A stretch of DNA of 64,000 bases from Parathalassolituus penaei (GTDB taxonomy: Bacteria > Pseudomonadota > Gammaproteobacteria > Pseudomonadales > Oceanobacteraceae): contig NZ_JAPNOA010000006.1 of NCBI RefSeq assembly GCF_026626885.1, positions 62,001 through 126,000 of the forward strand, given 5' to 3'. The translations under genes and the position numbers were made by a program. Positions 62,560 through 64,000 of the stretch are shown here, piece after piece (within the stretch, counting starts at the first letter, position 1; each line of letters starts with the position of its first letter). The notes below the pieces were generated by a model. It was not told the DNA's origin, did not search any database, and was given only the letters and a program-made list of their open reading frames with translations.

Positions 62560-64000
62560 ATGTCAGCGAATACCCAACAGTCCCGACTGAAAGAACTCAT
62601 TGCCAAAGGTAAGGAGCAGGGCTACCTCACCTACGCCCAGGTGAACGACCACCTGCCAGATGACATTGCCAATCCGGATCAGGTGGAAGACATCATCCGC
62701 ATGATCAATGACATCGGTATTCCCGTTTCCGAAGTAGCTCCGGACGGCGAAGCCCTGTTCATGAACGACACCGCCGACGACGCTGCCGCTGAAGAAGCTG
62801 CTGCGGCGCTGGCCTCCGTGGAAAGCGACGTAGGCCGCACCACCGACCCGGTACGTATGTACATGCGTGAAATGGGTACCGTGGAACTGCTGACCCGTGA
62901 AGGCGAAATTGTTATCGCCAAACGTATCGAGGAAGGCATCCGTGAAGTGATGTCCGCTCTCGCTTACTACCCGGGTGCCGTGAACACCATCCTGACCGCT
63001 TTTGCACAAGCCGAACAGGATCCAAACCGTATTGCCGACATTTTCAACGGCTTTATCGATCCATCCGACGAAGACCCGCTGCCAGGCCCGCAGTCCGGTC
63101 CGGACCTGCCGGATGAAGACTCCGACGAAATCATCGTCGGTGCTGGTGCCAGTGACGACGACGAAGATGAAGACGGCGAAGGCAGCGGCTCCAGCGAAAC
63201 CACCGAAGAAGCCACCGGTATGGACCTCGTTGAGGTTAACCGTCGCTTTGAAGAAATCATCGCTGCGTTTGCCGATGCCGAAGCGGCTATCAGCTCCAAA
63301 GGTCGCGCCAGCCGTGATGCTGAAATCACCATCGCTCGTCTGGCCGAACTGTTTGCACCGGTCAAGCTGACTCCGAAATACTTCGACCAGCTGGTTAACG
63401 ATGCTCGTGAAGCTCTGGACGCCATCCGCGCCCAGGAACGTCACATCATGGTACTGATGACCCGCAAGTGCGGCATGGACCGTAAGGACTTCATCAAGTA
63501 CTTCCAGGGTAACGAAGTTAACAACGACTGGATCGAAGGTCTGATCGCTGCCAACAAGCCTTACTCTCGCAAGCTGGATACCTACAAGCTGGAAATCTTC
63601 CGCGCCCAGAAGAAAATTTTGGCCGTTGAAGAACGTGTTGGTCTGAGCATCCCTGAAATCAAGGAAGTTAACCGCAAGGTTTCCATCGGCGAAGCTCGTG
63701 CCCGTCGCGCCAAGAAAGAAATGGTTGAGGCTAACCTGCGTCTGGTTATCTCCATCGCCAAGAAGTACACCAACCGTGGTCTGCAATTCCTCGACCTGAT
63801 CCAGGAAGGCAACATCGGTCTGATGAAAGCGGTGGATAAATTCGAATACCGTCGTGGTTACAAGTTCTCCACCTACGCTACCTGGTGGATTCGTCAGGCG
63901 ATCACCCGTTCGATTGCTGACCAGGCACGTACCATCCGTATTCCGGTTCACATGATTGAGACCATCAACAAGCTGAACCGTATTTCTCGTCAGATGCTGC
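62560..64000 (+). CDS. rpoD: RNA polymerase primary sigma factor RpoD (sigma-70), C-terminus cut
   Basis: 480 codons visible from ATG 62560 to the window end. Region 1.1 [34 protein letters not shown], region 1.2 [30 protein letters not shown], an acidic non-conserved stretch ([11 protein letters not shown]), then region 2 with [59 protein letters not shown]. Regions 3 and 4 lie outside the window. The 227 bp before it carry its control region. Confidence 0.98.
   Translation, partial: MSANTQQSRLKELIAKGKEQGYLTYAQVNDHLPDDIANPDQVEDIIRMINDIGIPVSEVAPDGEALFMNDTADDAAAEEAAAALASVESDVGRTTDPVRMYMREMGTVELLTREGEIVIAKRIEEGIREVMSALAYYPGAVNTILTAFAQAEQDPNRIADIFNGFIDPSDEDPLPGPQSGPDLPDEDSDEIIVGAGASDDDEDEDGEGSGSSETTEEATGMDLVEVNRRFEEIIAAFADAEAAISSKGRASRDAEITIARLAELFAPVKLTPKYFDQLVNDAREALDAIRAQERHIMVLMTRKCGMDRKDFIKYFQGNEVNNDWIEGLIAANKPYSRKLDTYKLEIFRAQKKILAVEERVGLSIPEIKEVNRKVSIGEARARRAKKEMVEANLRLVISIAKKYTNRGLQFLDLIQEGNIGLMKAVDKFEYRRGYKFSTYATWWIRQAITRSIADQARTIRIPVHMIETINKLNRISRQML

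Noticed and set aside
62563-63951. 462-codon open frame on the minus strand opposite rpoD
   Set aside because: Antisense of rpoD; composition (Val, Phe, Gly) is that of a shadow frame and it lacks a ribosome-binding site.

Overview
The window is 64 kb of chromosome from a Gram-negative gammaproteobacterium, most like a marine or halotolerant Oceanospirillales-type organism. Evidence: TonB-dependent receptors, lipoproteins and a porin (outer membrane); the rpsU-yqeY-dnaG-rpoD block diverging from tsaD; fxsA beside groES-groEL; FlgP/FlgT-type flagellar proteins with a FliA promoter; and a TRAP transporter operon carrying a universal stress protein gene. I cannot name the genus. No rRNA, tRNA, CRISPR array, transposase or prophage was seen.

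Layout. 0-4.5 kb: an edge gene, an ammonium transporter, and a molybdate locus (ModE operator, modA, a ModC-like protein without its ATPase domain, convergent modE). 4.7-10 kb: an iron locus (small membrane protein, PepSY reductase-like protein, small membrane protein, FepA-type receptor with Fur-like sites, NifX-domain protein). 10-27 kb: a von Willebrand lipoprotein, two GGDEF proteins, TatD, paired zinc-ribbon membrane proteins, a patatin, an Na+/H+ antiporter, RhlE, a glycosyltransferase, a DUF4105/DUF3015 pair and a serine hydrolase. 28-37 kb: groEL/groES behind a sigma-32 promoter, fxsA, SDR, alkyltransferase-like protein, nitroreductase, symporter, ampG, yajQ, panE. 37-43 kb: a histidine kinase, then a cobalamin riboswitch carrying an inserted palindrome, a BtuB-type receptor and a beta-propeller lipoprotein. 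43.0-44.3 kb: non-coding 7-bp minisatellites and 350-bp tandem repeats. 44.3-51.9 kb: TRAP dctPQM-uspA with a divergent LysR regulator, an orphan type I binding protein and a porin. 52.3-56.2 kb: flgP-flgT behind a FliA promoter and a TraF-like outer membrane protein. 56.3-64 kb: cca, folK, folB, tsaD, then rpsU-yqeY-dnaG-rpoD, with rpoD cut by the window edge.

How the genes work together. Several loci are nutrient-uptake modules with visible control sites: ModE for molybdate, Fur-like boxes for iron, and a B12 riboswitch for the receptor/lipoprotein pair. The least explained parts are: (1) the B12-controlled receptor plus beta-propeller lipoprotein, which resembles in arrangement the BtuB-BtuG pair known from Bacteroides; (2) a 45-46 bp palindrome found both inside that riboswitch and upstream of the alkyltransferase-like gene; (3) the ModC remnant/Mop-like protein with no adjacent modB or ATPase; (4) the 350-bp tandem array. 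All functional names come from reading motifs by eye; no database search was run.
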